This document shows, in pieces, positions 28,237-37,048 of a stretch of DNA of 60,582 nt. The stretch spans positions 1 through 60,582 of the forward strand of contig JAUJND010000018.1 of NCBI GenBank assembly GCA_030446505.1. The letters are read 5' to 3'. The position numbers and the translations under genes are program-made. Source of the stretch: Chroococcidiopsidaceae cyanobacterium YX2bin18. GTDB taxonomy: Bacteria; Cyanobacteriota; Cyanobacteriia; Cyanobacteriales; Chroococcidiopsidaceae. Below the pieces are notes generated by a model. The model had not been told where the DNA came from. It saw only the letters and a list, made by a program, of their open reading frames with translations, and did not search any database. How positions within the stretch are numbered: the stretch's first letter is position 1; every line of letters starts with the position of its first letter.

Positions 28237-28253
28237 ATTTAACAGACTTACAA

Positions 28254-28751
28254 ATGGTTAACCGCCAATACATTCAACCATTACCTGGTCAGGAATCAGT
28301 GTGGGACTACCCTAGACCACCACGCCTAGAGGACACAACCAAACATATCCAGGTAATTTTTAATGGCTGCGCGATCGCAGATACCTACCAAGCAAAGCGG
28401 GTGTTAGAAACCAGTCATCCACCTGTTTACTACATCCCTCCCAGCGATATCAAAATGGAACATCTAATCCGCACAGCGCAATCTAGCTTTTGCGAATGGA
28501 AGGGACGCGCTGGCTACTACACAATCCGCGTTGGTGATAAGCAAGTTGAGAAAGCTACCTGGTTTTACCCAGAACCCACACCAGCTTTTGCTGCAATTAA
28601 AGATTATGTAGCTTTTTACCCACATCTGATGGATGCCTGCTACGTTGATGGTGAAAAGGTGCAGCCACAACCAGGTGATTTTTACGGCGGCTGGATCACT
28701 AGTGATATTGTCGGACCATTCAAGGGCGGTTCCGGTACTTGGGGTTGGTAA
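28254..28751 (+). CDS. DUF427 domain-containing protein
   Basis: The protein has 165 residues and an intact frame. The DUF427 core is visible: IQVIFNGCAIADTYQAKRVL, ETSHPPVYYIPPSDI, CEWKGRAGYYTI, and the C-terminal YPHLMDACYVDGEKVQPQPGD with FYGGWI. The fold is a small beta-barrel, often of enzymes acting on nucleotides or unknown ligands; the function is unknown. It begins 17 bp after a strong palindrome, so it probably has its own promoter or weak read-through expression. No membrane segment is seen. It is one of few intact genes between 24 and 30 kb. Confidence 0.85.
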   Translation: MVNRQYIQPLPGQESVWDYPRPPRLEDTTKHIQVIFNGCAIADTYQAKRVLETSHPPVYYIPPSDIKMEHLIRTAQSSFCEWKGRAGYYTIRVGDKQVEKATWFYPEPTPAFAAIKDYVAFYPHLMDACYVDGEKVQPQPGDFYGGWITSDIVGPFKGGSGTWGW

Positions 28752-29025
28752 AGTACTCCTATCACTAAATTTCTCCCTCTAACACAGATTTTTCTAGGTC
28801 TAAAACTCTTGTCGCAGCCTCGGCATCCCCGTCAGACTTTTAATTTAAAGACAACGCCGCGCTCAGCGCAGTTGATCACGCGAAGTAATATAACGAAATT
28901 AGAGATTTTGGGGGGATAATTCCTCCCAAAACTTTGTGATCAATTAAACACGACCGCAAAACATCGTGCTCGTTCTATCGGGCAGGCATTCTTGGTGTTG
29001 AAGGTAAAATAGTAAAAACTTTCCC

Positions 29026-30017
29026 CTAGTTTCTAGTTTGTTGTTGCACCGATTCAATGGCGATCGCAGTTCTGTAGTTCCATCTGAAGGCTCAAACGAC
29101 AGCGGAAACTTACCCTTAACTAGCATTCGTAAGCCTAGTGAGCCAATACTGAGCAATCCCTGGAGATCGCGAAAGTAATCACCTACTACTTGTAAAGCAA
29201 ACAAGCGCTCATCAAGCCAGCCCCCTTGTTTAACCAACTCCACTAATACCTTACGGTGACGAATTGGGCGGCTGTCTGGTAGGTTTTCAGCAGCCAGAAT
29301 TTCCTGTTTAATTTTAGTGATTTGCTCCAGGGGAGCAACGCCCATTGGACAAACCGTATTGCAGTAAAAACAGCGTGTGCAGCCCCAAACTCCATTAGTG
29401 CCTTGATTATATTTTTCTAACCGAGTTTCAGCCCCAGTATTTCGGGAGTCTGCTACCATTCGATAAGCTTTGGCAAGGGCGTGAGGACCAACAAAGTCTG
29501 GGTTAACTTCACGAGCATTGCACTCAGAATAGCAAGCGCCACACATAATACAATTGCCAGTTTGCTCAAGCTGCGATCGCTCTTGCGGTGTTTGTAAAAA
29601 CTCACGTTCTGGAACTTGTCTTGCACTAGTACTAATATAGGGTTCAACTACCTCTAAGTGGTTCCAGAAACCACTATATCTACTACCAAATCTTTAATTA
29701 CTTGCATATTACCCATTGGAGCAATAATAATTTCTGGCATAGCATCTGAATCAATTGCAGCGTCTCTTATTTGCAGCCTTTGCACTTCACTACCGATATT
29801 TTCTTTGCAAGTTAATGCAGAGCGCCCATTAATCCGCATCACACAACTGCCACAGATAGTATTACGGCAATTCTTCCGAAATGCCAAACTTCCATCTTGT
29901 TCCCATTTAATCCGATTGAGACAATCTAGGATTGTATTCCTGGTTCTACATCTAAGCTGTAAGCTTGAACCCAAGAGGAATTTTGTATCTGTCGAATAAT
30001 TTTAAAAGAACTTGCAT
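29026..30017 (-). pseudogene. sdhB: Succinate dehydrogenase/fumarate reductase iron-sulfur subunit, frameshifted
   Basis: ATG 30017-30015 opens MQVLLK and shifts at once at an A4 run. The neighbouring frame has TILDCLNRIKWEQDGSLAFR, then KNCRNTICGSCVMRINGRSA with the [2Fe-2S] cysteines. After GNMQVIKDLVVD the frame changes to SARQVPEREFLQTP. It changes again before NCIMCGACYSECNAREVNPD and GVWGCTRCFYCNTVCPMGVA, the cysteines for the [4Fe-4S] and [3Fe-4S] clusters. The final shift restores AIESVQQQTRN with TAG at 29026-29028. All cluster cysteines are still readable across frames. The subunit passes electrons from succinate to plastoquinone in the thylakoid membrane. As written four frame changes are needed, so it is non-functional or badly sequenced. 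Confidence 0.85.
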
Positions 30018-30676
30018 CTCCACTAACCCAAGTTTGGTAATTGTATTCACTTCCGCCTAACAATTTTTACTACCGCTTCTTAATCAAAAGCCATTCTGAT
30101 AAATATCTGCTGTTGTAGAGCTGCATTTAGTAGAGTGTTCCATTTATAGAAACAGCTTTTGTTATTATTTTGAATAGGTTAACTATTAACTTTGTCAACC
30201 CTAAAATCAAAATGTATAAAAAATATATCTTGAGAATTGCATGACCTAACTAAATTTTCTGGGATTCGTGGGATGGGCATCCTGCCTGTCCAGGCTAGAA
30301 GCCTGCACCACATTCATAAATGAAATAGGACTGTTATAGAGTAGTAAACCACATAAATTGACCATCGGTACGGCTCCAAAAGCAGGTAAGAACAGAAAGT
30401 AATATAGACCTTTAAGTATTACTATTTTTAATAGATTTAGGGTAGCAGATACGCCAATGACTATAAAACTTAAAGTTTGGTGGAGAGTAAACATTATTTA
30501 TAGAAGTGTTCAAGGGGGAGACAAAATTTGCAAAAATAAATTAACAATCGTTAGGATGTAACTAAAGCAAAATTTTTTGGCGAAAAGTAGAGATTTGGAG
30601 ATATATTTCTTATAACGTCAATAGATTTACATAAGACGCTTCCCAGTTTGGAGATCATAAGGATATTTTGAGCGTA
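30018..30676. other. Spacer between sdhB and cyAbrB
   Basis: About 660 bp. A minus-strand 82-codon frame (30246-30494) begins with a hydrophobic stretch, but its last 20 codons lie in the dispersed repeat at 30263-30312, so it is probably not a gene. The remainder is AT-rich and holds the cyAbrB promoter. Confidence 0.5.
30263..30312. repeat. Dispersed palindromic repeat
   Basis: A GC-rich block in AT-rich surroundings. On the minus strand it reads GTGCAGGCTTCTAGCCTGG followed by ACAGGCAGGATGCCCATCC, with internal self-complementarity (GGCAGGATGCC, CAGGCT..AGCCTG). Similar units are scattered through many cyanobacterial genomes. Confidence 0.5.
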
Positions 30677-31093
30677 ATGAGTGAAACTGCAACTGCACCG
30701 TTAACGGGTAAAGCACTGCTTCAAAAGGTAAAAGAACTCTCTGATTTGCCACGGCGAGAAAGAGCAAAGCGCTGTGGCTATTTCACTGTCACTAAAAATA
30801 AACAGACCCGCGTAAATCTTACTGATTTTTACGACGCATTGTTGGCAGCTAGAGGAATTCCTTTAAGTCCTGAAGGTCCAAAAGATGGTCGTGGACGTGA
30901 ACCAACTTATCGGGTTAGTGTTCACAAAAATGGTCAAATTGTTATTGGTTCAACATATACTGAGGCAATGGGCTTAAAGGCTGGAGATGAGTTTGAAATT
31001 AAGTTGGGATACAAGCACATTCATTTGATTCAGCTTGATATTGATAAAAATGGCAGCAAGGAAGATGGAGATCTAGATTTAGATGAAGACTAG
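30677..31093 (+). CDS. cyAbrB-type transcriptional regulator
   Basis: From ATG 30677 the protein has 138 residues; an upstream TTG is less likely. It matches cyanobacterial AbrB proteins along its length: LTGKALLQKVKELSDLPRRE, RAKRCGYFTV, then the C-terminal AbrB-like DNA-binding domain TYRVSVHKNGQIVIGSTYTE with LKAGDEFEIKLGYKHIHLIQ, and an acidic tail (EDGDLDLDED). cyAbrB proteins are abundant global regulators of carbon/nitrogen balance and stress genes in cyanobacteria. The gene is monocistronic and intact. Which of the two cyAbrB clades it belongs to needs a tree. Confidence 0.88.
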   Translation: MSETATAPLTGKALLQKVKELSDLPRRERAKRCGYFTVTKNKQTRVNLTDFYDALLAARGIPLSPEGPKDGRGREPTYRVSVHKNGQIVIGSTYTEAMGLKAGDEFEIKLGYKHIHLIQLDIDKNGSKEDGDLDLDED

Positions 31094-31192
31094 ATTCCTC
31101 TTGAGAAAACTAATAGGGCTTGTTTTCAAGAGTATCAACTGAGTCCCCCAGATTCATGGTATCAATGTCTGAAATAAAATTCTGGCAATATT

Positions 31193-32038
31193 GTGGCTGT
31201 TTTGAACACTAACGTTGATCCAGCAGCCACATTTCTAGCAGTTGCACCTGCGTCGCTGCTACAGGTAATAATTTTTTTTGTCGCCTGGACAAGTTGCTGG
31301 TTACCTGTAGGAGTTTTATGTGCGATCGCTATTAATTGGCAACCAATTAAACCTCTAGAACCACAACAAAAGCTGCCTTTATTAATATCGCTGTATTTAA
31401 TTGCCCCACTTGTTCTCTGGGGAGCAAATGCGGTATTTGGTGCATCTTTCTCAGATTATGGCTTTAGTTGGAATCTAAGGATATTACTGTCATTAGGATT
31501 AGGTTTTAGCTTCGGAGTGTTGAGCCTAGCAATTTTGTTTGGTATCCAAACAGCTTTGGGTTGGCTAACTTGGCAACCGATTGAGGTGCGGCAACTATTA
31601 TCCATTTTGCTACCTACATTACTGTTGGCGATTTGGATTAGTGGCACAGAAGAATTAATTTTTCGCGGTTTTCTCCTAACTCAACTAAGGCACGACTACT
31701 CGATTGGAGTAGCAGCAATCATTTCGAGCTTAATTTTTGCCTTACTGCACTTAATTTGGGAACAAAAAGAAACTATACCTCAGCTACCAGGATTATGGCT
31801 AATGGGGATGGTATTGGTACTAGCACGTTTTGGAGATAATGGCAGTTTGGGTTTAGCTTGGGGATTACATAGCGGTTGGGTGTGGGCGATCGCCAGTTTA
31901 GATACAGCCGGAATAATAACTTACACAGGTATTAGCCCGGAATGGTTGACAGGTAAGTATGGTAAACCCTTAGCTGGCGCAACAGGAATTCTCTGTTTGC
32001 TATCGACTGGAGCTATTCTCTGGTTTTATGCCAATTAA
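31193..32038 (+). CDS. CPBP family intramembrane glutamic endopeptidase
   Basis: The GTG-started ORF has 281 residues and about eight TM helices. The CPBP (Abi/CAAX protease) motifs are present: EELIFRGF with E153, E154 and R158; FALLHLIWE with the first catalytic His; and GLAWGLHSGWVW with the second. The family includes Rce1-type prenyl-protein proteases and bacteriocin self-immunity proteins; in cyanobacteria substrates are mostly unknown. It overlaps the convergent cobL stop by 4 bp (TTAA). The frame is intact. Confidence 0.85.
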   Translation: MAVLNTNVDPAATFLAVAPASLLQVIIFFVAWTSCWLPVGVLCAIAINWQPIKPLEPQQKLPLLISLYLIAPLVLWGANAVFGASFSDYGFSWNLRILLSLGLGFSFGVLSLAILFGIQTALGWLTWQPIEVRQLLSILLPTLLLAIWISGTEELIFRGFLLTQLRHDYSIGVAAIISSLIFALLHLIWEQKETIPQLPGLWLMGMVLVLARFGDNGSLGLAWGLHSGWVWAIASLDTAGIITYTGISPEWLTGKYGKPLAGATGILCLLSTGAILWFYAN

Positions 32039-33273
32039 ACTGAGCGGGTTGCAGTCAAAATTGTAACTAGATTGAGGGGAGCAAAACGAGTAAGATGTGC
32101 TAGTGGTACAGAGCGAGATAACTGCACTTGTAAGAGTTGGTAATGCCAACCACTATCCTTAAACCAAGTTAGCGCCTCGTTAAGATGTTCTAGAGTAGCC
32201 AGAGCTAAGACTATAATTGCTTGAGGCGATCGCCTAGAACAAGTAGCTAGAATTTGACTTAAATTGCCGCCACTGCCACCAATAAAGATGTGATCGCTCG
32301 GTGGCAAGTTACGCAAAATATCTGGTGCTGTACCGTGAATGGAAATGACATTTTCTACCTGGAAGCGACGGCAGTTTTGCTCAATTAAAGCAGTACCAGC
32401 AGATGTTTTTTCAACTGCATATACCTGAGAAGTTGGGAATAAGCGGGCAATTTCAATAGAAACAGAGCCAGTACCTGCGCCGATATCCCACACTATTTGT
32501 CCTGGTTTTAAAGCGAGTTCTCCTAAGACTAACAAGCGGACTTCACGCTTTGTGATCAATCCAGGGCGATCGCTAAAACTCAGAAACAATTGATCTGGTA
32601 AACCTAAAGTAGGCAGAGTTGCTAAATCAAGTTGTTCTAAATTTGACTGGCGCAGTAAAACAACCACATTTAACGGTGCAAAAGACTGTTCTAGCAGTTC
32701 TGCAATCGCCCAACACTGGACACGCTCAGTTTTATCACCCAAATTTTCGCACACCCAGAATTGATAGTGACTGGGTAAATCTAAAGCTAATAAAAGACGA
32801 GCGATCGCGTTTGGAGTATTAGTACCATCAGTAAGAACAGCAATTTTATCTGCTCCCTGCTGCAAAGCTTTGGTTAATTCATCCAAAGATCGCCCATGAG
32901 CGCTAATAATTCGTGCATCCTGCCAAGGAACCTTAATCGAATTAAAGGCTAGCGCAACCGCGCTCAGATGCGGGTGAAAAGTCAGCTGATCTGCTGGAAA
33001 TTGAGTTAATAGTAAGCGTCCTAAGCCAAAAAATAGCGGATCACCTGTAACTAAAACAACAATGTAACCAGAAGTTGTTAGTTGCTGGCGAAGTCCCTCA
33101 ATTGCTTCGGTAAAATCCCCCAGTACCAGCCTTTTTCCTATGTGATCAGGAAAGTAACCCAGGTGGCGATTACTCCCAATCAGCAAAGTCGCCTGCTCAA
33201 CTAACTGACGCACCGATTCAACTAGCCCATCTGCTCCATCTAACCCAATCCCCACCACATGAATAGGAGTCAT
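32035..33273 (-). CDS. cobL: Bifunctional precorrin-6Y C5,15-methyltransferase (decarboxylating), CbiE-CbiT fusion
   Basis: From ATG 33273 (MTPIHVVGIGLDGADGL) the protein has 412 residues. The N-terminal half is a tetrapyrrole methylase (CbiE: VVGIGLDGADGL, LVTGDPLFFGLGRLL, ISAHGRSLDEL). The C-terminal half is a class I SAM methyltransferase (CbiT: GQIVWDIGAGTGSVSIE, HIFIGGSGGN), which also decarboxylates the acetate side chain at C12. Together they convert precorrin-6B to precorrin-8 in cobalamin synthesis. The ATG overlaps the cobH stop as ATGA, so translation is coupled. The 20 extra residues upstream of 33273 in this frame come from a tandem repeat and are not part of the protein. Confidence 0.9.
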   Translation of the reverse strand: MTPIHVVGIGLDGADGLVESVRQLVEQATLLIGSNRHLGYFPDHIGKRLVLGDFTEAIEGLRQQLTTSGYIVVLVTGDPLFFGLGRLLLTQFPADQLTFHPHLSAVALAFNSIKVPWQDARIISAHGRSLDELTKALQQGADKIAVLTDGTNTPNAIARLLLALDLPSHYQFWVCENLGDKTERVQCWAIAELLEQSFAPLNVVVLLRQSNLEQLDLATLPTLGLPDQLFLSFSDRPGLITKREVRLLVLGELALKPGQIVWDIGAGTGSVSIEIARLFPTSQVYAVEKTSAGTALIEQNCRRFQVENVISIHGTAPDILRNLPPSDHIFIGGSGGNLSQILATCSRRSPQAIIVLALATLEHLNEALTWFKDSGWHYQLLQVQLSRSVPLAHLTRFAPLNLVTILTATRSV

Positions 33274-33926
33274 TTCTCCCCTAGTCCCCTTGTCCCCTTG
33301 TCCCCCTGTTCCCCTGTCCTCTCCTCCTCCCAAGCCAACACAATCAGGGCATTGAGAATCGCGGCTGCAACTGGTGAACCGCCCTTGCGACCTTCAACGC
33401 GAATCTGATTAACTGATGTATGAGCGAGTGTTGCCTTCGACTCTAGAACCGAGATAAAACCCACCGGAGCGCCAATTACTAAACTTGGTGACACGGAGGC
33501 TGGTAATTGGTTACAGAGAGCTAATAAAGCCGTAGGTGCATTACCGATCACATAAATTGCTTCCGGAAATTGCTGCCAACATTGAATTAAGCCAGTTTCG
33601 GTGCGTGTTTTGCCTGGAAGCGCTACTGAAGCATATTCAACCGCACTAATTAGCGAGTTTTTAAAGGTTTGTGCTACCAACCCAGCTACACCTTGTTTAA
33701 CCATGCTTACGTCTGTAACAATCGTTACGCGGCGGCGGAGGGCGGCAATTCCCGCTGCAATTGCATCGGGACTAAATCGAATTAACTGTTTAAATTCAAA
33801 GTCAGCAGTACTGTGAATTACCCGTTGGACAATAGCGTACTGATCTGGGTTAAAGTTGTGTGCGCCGATTTCACGATCAATTACAGCAAAGCTCTGCTGC
33901 ATAATCGGATGGATTGGTAAGCTCAT
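33270..33926 (-). CDS. cobH: Precorrin-8X methylmutase
   Basis: The protein has 218 residues; the family is about 205-210. CobH/CbiC moves the methyl group from C11 to C12 to form hydrogenobyrinate. Visible features are the N-terminal IHSTADFEF with the catalytic His, TDVSMVKQGV, SVALPGKTRTETGL, IGNAPTALLAL, PVGFISVLESK and RKGGSPVAAAILNAL. The last dozen residues (RTGEQGDKGTRGLGEK) are coded by a GGGGACA tandem repeat and look like an extension gained by repeat expansion. It starts directly after the DUF1868 stop and overlaps cobL by 4 bp: a three-gene operon. Confidence 0.9.
   Translation of the reverse strand: MSLPIHPIMQQSFAVIDREIGAHNFNPDQYAIVQRVIHSTADFEFKQLIRFSPDAIAAGIAALRRRVTIVTDVSMVKQGVAGLVAQTFKNSLISAVEYASVALPGKTRTETGLIQCWQQFPEAIYVIGNAPTALLALCNQLPASVSPSLVIGAPVGFISVLESKATLAHTSVNQIRVEGRKGGSPVAAAILNALIVLAWEEERTGEQGDKGTRGLGEK
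33276..33322. repeat. Heptanucleotide-type tandem repeat at the cobH-cobL junction
   Basis: On the plus strand about six imperfect units of TCCCCTTG / TCCCCCTG / TCCCCTAG follow each other; on the coding strand this is GGGGACA-like. Short tandem heptamers of this kind are common in cyanobacterial spacers. Here the array is inside the cobH reading frame, just before its stop. Confidence 0.8.
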
Positions 33927-34706
33927 TTAAAAATCCAAGATTGCCCAGTCAGGTTCACGATAGTAGCGCGTCATGTCGTCAAACTTGCGTAATTCTGCTC
34001 GGTGTACATTGAGTTCTGGCAAATGACTCCATTGCTGATTTAATTCACTAAGACTTGTACTAAGGCGATCGCGGTCTAAATTAGGCGACAAGTCACCAAA
34101 ATATCCCAGAGTAATGTGGGCTGTGAAGTGGTAGTGCTGTTCAATTCCTAGAGCAGTTAAACCGGAACTCTGATAAATTGTGCGGCGAAATTTCAGAATC
34201 TGCTCGTAGGAACTTTCATTTTTAGGTATCAAACAGATACCTATGGCTCTAGGCATCACAAAAAGTCCCAGTATTTGCCACATAATCAGATTCGTTGCCA
34301 GCGATTGGCGGTACTGCTGGAAAATCTCGGTGACGCAATTACGCAACTGTACCTCAAATTCAAAATTTTCTTTAGCGTAACGATAAGCACTATCCCAAAT
34401 CAAGTCTGCTAAGGTGAGATGAAAGCTAGCAGCAGGAACAGGAACAATTAGCTTCTCAGCCGGAGGCAGTTGGAGAAGTTGCTGTTGCCAAAGAGTCAAA
34501 TTCTGATAAAAATCCAGGTTTTGCGAATCTTCCTCCGCAGGCGGAGTAATCAGGGTATAGCCAGGAAAGGGTACAGCCTGTCTTCTACCACCTGAAAGCG
34601 TCTGAAATTTAGGAGATTCTTGAATATGCTGTAATTGGGAGTTGTAAGTTTCTGGTAGCGTCATTCGTGCCACCCGACTTAAGTAAGTTTGATAATCTTC
34701 GTCCAA
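33927..34706 (-). CDS. DUF1868 family 2H phosphoesterase-like protein
   Basis: The protein has 259 residues. The two H-x-T motifs of the 2H phosphoesterase (LigT-like) superfamily are visible: FHLTLADLIWD near residue 95 and FTAHITLGYFGDL near 200. These are usually the catalytic pair for 2',3'-cyclic nucleotide or related phosphodiesters. The N-terminus has QTLSGGRRQAVPFPGYTLI, typical of DUF1868. It is the first gene of an operon with cobH and cobL, with no gap before cobH, but nothing in its motifs ties it to cobalamin. The substrate is unknown. The frame is intact. Confidence 0.8.
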   Translation of the reverse strand: MDEDYQTYLSRVARMTLPETYNSQLQHIQESPKFQTLSGGRRQAVPFPGYTLITPPAEEDSQNLDFYQNLTLWQQQLLQLPPAEKLIVPVPAASFHLTLADLIWDSAYRYAKENFEFEVQLRNCVTEIFQQYRQSLATNLIMWQILGLFVMPRAIGICLIPKNESSYEQILKFRRTIYQSSGLTALGIEQHYHFTAHITLGYFGDLSPNLDRDRLSTSLSELNQQWSHLPELNVHRAELRKFDDMTRYYREPDWAILDF

Positions 34707-34817
34707 CCTTAATAACCTCGCGCTCTAAGAGAATTTGGCTGTCATTTTCTAATGTCTACCTTAATCAAAGGAGACAACCGATAACAGTACACCATAACTT
34801 TCTGTGAGGTCTTGTTT

Positions 34818-35798
34818 ATGCCAATTTACATTTACTGGGGAGAGGATGATTTTGCAATGCAGCAAGCCGTTGCTAGCTTACGCGATCGCGTCCTCGATCC
34901 CCAATGGCTCAGTTTTAACTATACTCAATACGCCCCAAATCAACCTGATGCGATTATCCAAGGGCTGAATCAAGTTATGACACCCCCTTTTGGATCTGGT
35001 AACCGCTTGGTTTGGCTTGTAGATACAACGCTGTGCCAGCAATGTTCCGAAGATTTATTAGCCGAATTAGAACGGACATTTCCAGCAATTCCAGCAGCAT
35101 CATTTTTACTGCTAACTTGCCGCACTAAACCTGATGGACGGCTTAAATCAACCCAGTTGTTGCGAAAATATGCTGAAATTCGGGAGTTTTCCCTGATCCC
35201 GCCCTGGAAGACGGAACAACTTGTCCAACGGGTGCAACAAGCCGCTCAAGAATTAGAGGTAAAACTAACCCAAAAAAGTGTTGAGCTTTTGGCAGAGTCT
35301 GTTGGCAACAATACTCGACAACTTTACAGTGAACTAGAAAAATTACGCACTTTTGCAGGTGCAGTTGAGAAACCTCTGGATGTTGGCACTGTTGCTGAAC
35401 TGGTAAGAGCTAACACCCAAAATAGCTTACAGCTAGCAGCAGCAATTAGAACCGGAAATGCAGCCAGAGCCTTGGGGCTAGTTACTGAACTAATCAGTCA
35501 TAATGAACCAGCCTTAAAAATTGTCGCCACCTTGATTGGACAATTTCGGACTTGGTTATGGGTCAAAATGATCACCGAAACTGGAGCGCGGGATGAAAAA
35601 ACTATTGCTCAAGCAGCTGAAATCGGTAACCCCAAGCGCGTCTACTTTCTTCAGCAAGAAGTCAAGTCTGTTTCTTTACAGCAACTTGTCTTAACGTTGC
35701 CTTTACTACTCGAACTTGAAGTTAGCCTTAAGCAAGGGGCAGAGGAGATATTAGCACTCCAAACTAAAGTTATAGAACTTTGCCAAGTTTTTCAATAA
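34818..35798 (+). CDS. holA: DNA polymerase III subunit delta
   Basis: ATG 34818 (MPIYIYWGEDDFAMQQAVAS) with GAGGT at 34806-34810 is preferred over a TTG two codons earlier, giving 326 residues. Delta is the clamp-loader subunit that opens the beta sliding clamp. The opening W/YGEDxF, the RLVWLVDTTL strand, the LLLTCRTKPDGRLKSTQLL segment, the region EAAxxxxRNTQ-like (VAELVRANTQNSLQLAAAIR) and the C-terminal collar domain (EPALKIVATLIGQFRTWLW) match the family. It lies divergent from the DUF1868 operon, 111 bp away. It is a core replication gene and intact. Confidence 0.88.
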   Translation: MPIYIYWGEDDFAMQQAVASLRDRVLDPQWLSFNYTQYAPNQPDAIIQGLNQVMTPPFGSGNRLVWLVDTTLCQQCSEDLLAELERTFPAIPAASFLLLTCRTKPDGRLKSTQLLRKYAEIREFSLIPPWKTEQLVQRVQQAAQELEVKLTQKSVELLAESVGNNTRQLYSELEKLRTFAGAVEKPLDVGTVAELVRANTQNSLQLAAAIRTGNAARALGLVTELISHNEPALKIVATLIGQFRTWLWVKMITETGARDEKTIAQAAEIGNPKRVYFLQQEVKSVSLQQLVLTLPLLLELEVSLKQGAEEILALQTKVIELCQVFQ

Positions 35799-35911
35799 GG
35801 TCACGTCAAACTAGCAGGTTTTTTATGTAGCGATTTGCTGGAACTTCTCACCCTTAAAATAATTCAAGGTAACAGATGCTTCCGGTGTTTTAGCCTTTGT
35901 CGTACATAATC

Positions 35912-36435
35912 ATGATTAACTTTTATCCTCCTTTGAAATCTTGCCTGAACCGGATGCTGTCACGAACTCGAACGAATAAGCTGCCTGCAACATCGCTTGT
36001 TGTCGGTGTTTTTGCTACTGTAGGTGTACTTTCTGGCTTTGCTCCTGATCTATCCAGGCACTCAACTGACTTGAGCTTTAGTTCTGCTGCGTATGCTCAG
36101 TCCATTACTAATACCGAAGTTACAAAATATGCCCGTGCAGTGCTAGTGATGGAGCCAGTTCGCCAAACAGCCTTCAATGAAATTTAAGAAAATGATTCGC
36201 TCTGGTAATATTCCCCCTATTGTTTGTCACAAACCAAAAAGCCTAAATAGTCTTCCAAGCAATGCTCGGAAGATTGCGGTAAATACGCAAGCGCTCTAAA
36301 CAGATAGTTGAAAGCAACGGACTCACAATTAATCGCTTTAACGCTATTACTATAAATTTGCAAAGTGACCTTAATTTAAAAAGACAAGTTCATGATGAGT
36401 TGATCCGTATCCAAAGCCCTTCTGCCTCTGAATAA
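35912..36435 (+). pseudogene. DUF4168-family exported protein, frameshifted
   Basis: ATG 35912 opens a basic leader, then a signal segment (SLVVGVFATVGVLSGFAPDL, cleavage near AYAQS), then ITNTEVTKYARAVLVMEPVR, the start of the DUF4168 domain. An extra T at ATTTAAG near 36183 stops the frame after FNEI. Shifted frames continue KKMIRSGNIPPIVCHKP, SLNSLPSNARKIAVNYA, and after two more missing bases near 36277 and 36297 ESNGLTINRFNAITINLQSD to TAA 36433-36435. The complete length would be about 175 residues. The family is periplasmic and of unknown role. A near-palindromic 42-bp element lies 190 bp downstream. A block like AGCCTTTGTCGTACA precedes the ATG. Confidence 0.75.
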
Positions 36436-36624
36436 GTAAGTATAACTGTTATCTAGTAGTGTTAATTGCCTACACTTGCTAAGTAAATATATTTTTGGAG
36501 TAAACTAAAATTTATTTTTAATTAATGAGATAAGCTGTTCATCTCATTTCAAGTAACTAAAGTTTTAAACTTAAAACTCCAGCCTTACATATTGTTATCA
36601 GTGTAAAATATCAGTTAAAGCGAG

Positions 36625-36666
36625 TATTAGTTGTAAACTTACCTTAGGGTAAGTTTACAACTAATA
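36625..36666. repeat. Inverted repeat with perfect 19-bp arms
   Basis: TATTAGTTGTAAACTTACC (36625-36643) and its exact reverse complement (36648-36666) are separated by TTAG. It is the longest perfect hairpin I found in the window. It has no T-run, so it could be a terminator for both strands, a protein-binding palindrome, or a miniature mobile element. Confidence 0.8.
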
Positions 36667-36798
36667 TAAAACTATATAAACTACAAATTCCTACACTGCA
36701 AGTTTTTACAAATCTTCAAAACTTGGTATAAGCATTTGTAAATATAAATTTACTACAAATGTTAGAAAAAATAGGAATATTATGCTAGATTCACTAAA

Positions 36799-37048
36799 TT
36801 AGGCAAGGTGGCGAGTACCTGCTTGTGCTTGAACCTTAACAGAAGCAATTAATTCACTAATTAGTGCTTGTTGGGCTGCTATTAATTCAGCCTGCTCATA
36901 AATTGTTGCTTTAAACTCTACAACATTCCTTCTAAGCCTCATTCACCTCACTTTCAAATTGTTGGAGTCGCCAGTACATTAAGGTGACACTTTGTGATTG
37001 ATCAGCAATTACCTCTAGTTGCTGCCTTAAATCTTCGTTAGTTAACAT
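36799..37048 (-). pseudogene. Small coiled-coil protein with one frameshift
   Basis: ATG 37048-37046 gives MLTNEDLRQQLEVIADQSQS, VTLMYWRLQQFESEVNEA and a stop. In a shifted frame the sequence continues RRNVVEFKATIYEQAELI, AAQQALISELIASVKVQAQA and ends GTRHLA at TAA 36799-36801. Both halves are amphipathic helices with heptad spacing, so one coiled-coil protein of about 82 residues broken by one indel is likely. I recognise no family. Confidence 0.5.

Noticed and set aside
29026..30017. Programmed frameshifting in sdhB
   Set aside because: Four separate shifts without slippery heptamers or downstream pseudoknots; neighbouring genes show the same kind of random breaks.
30246..30494. 82-codon minus-strand ORF with a hydrophobic N-terminus
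   Set aside because: Its C-terminal part is a dispersed palindromic repeat and no ribosome binding site or homologous pattern is seen.
31193..32038. Abortive-infection defence gene
   Set aside because: CPBP proteins are often labelled Abi, but the surroundings (cyAbrB, cobalamin genes) are housekeeping and no partner defence gene is present.
34707..34817. Cobalamin riboswitch upstream of the DUF1868-cobH-cobL operon
   Set aside because: The 111-bp spacer is too short for the aptamer and lacks the B12-box consensus.
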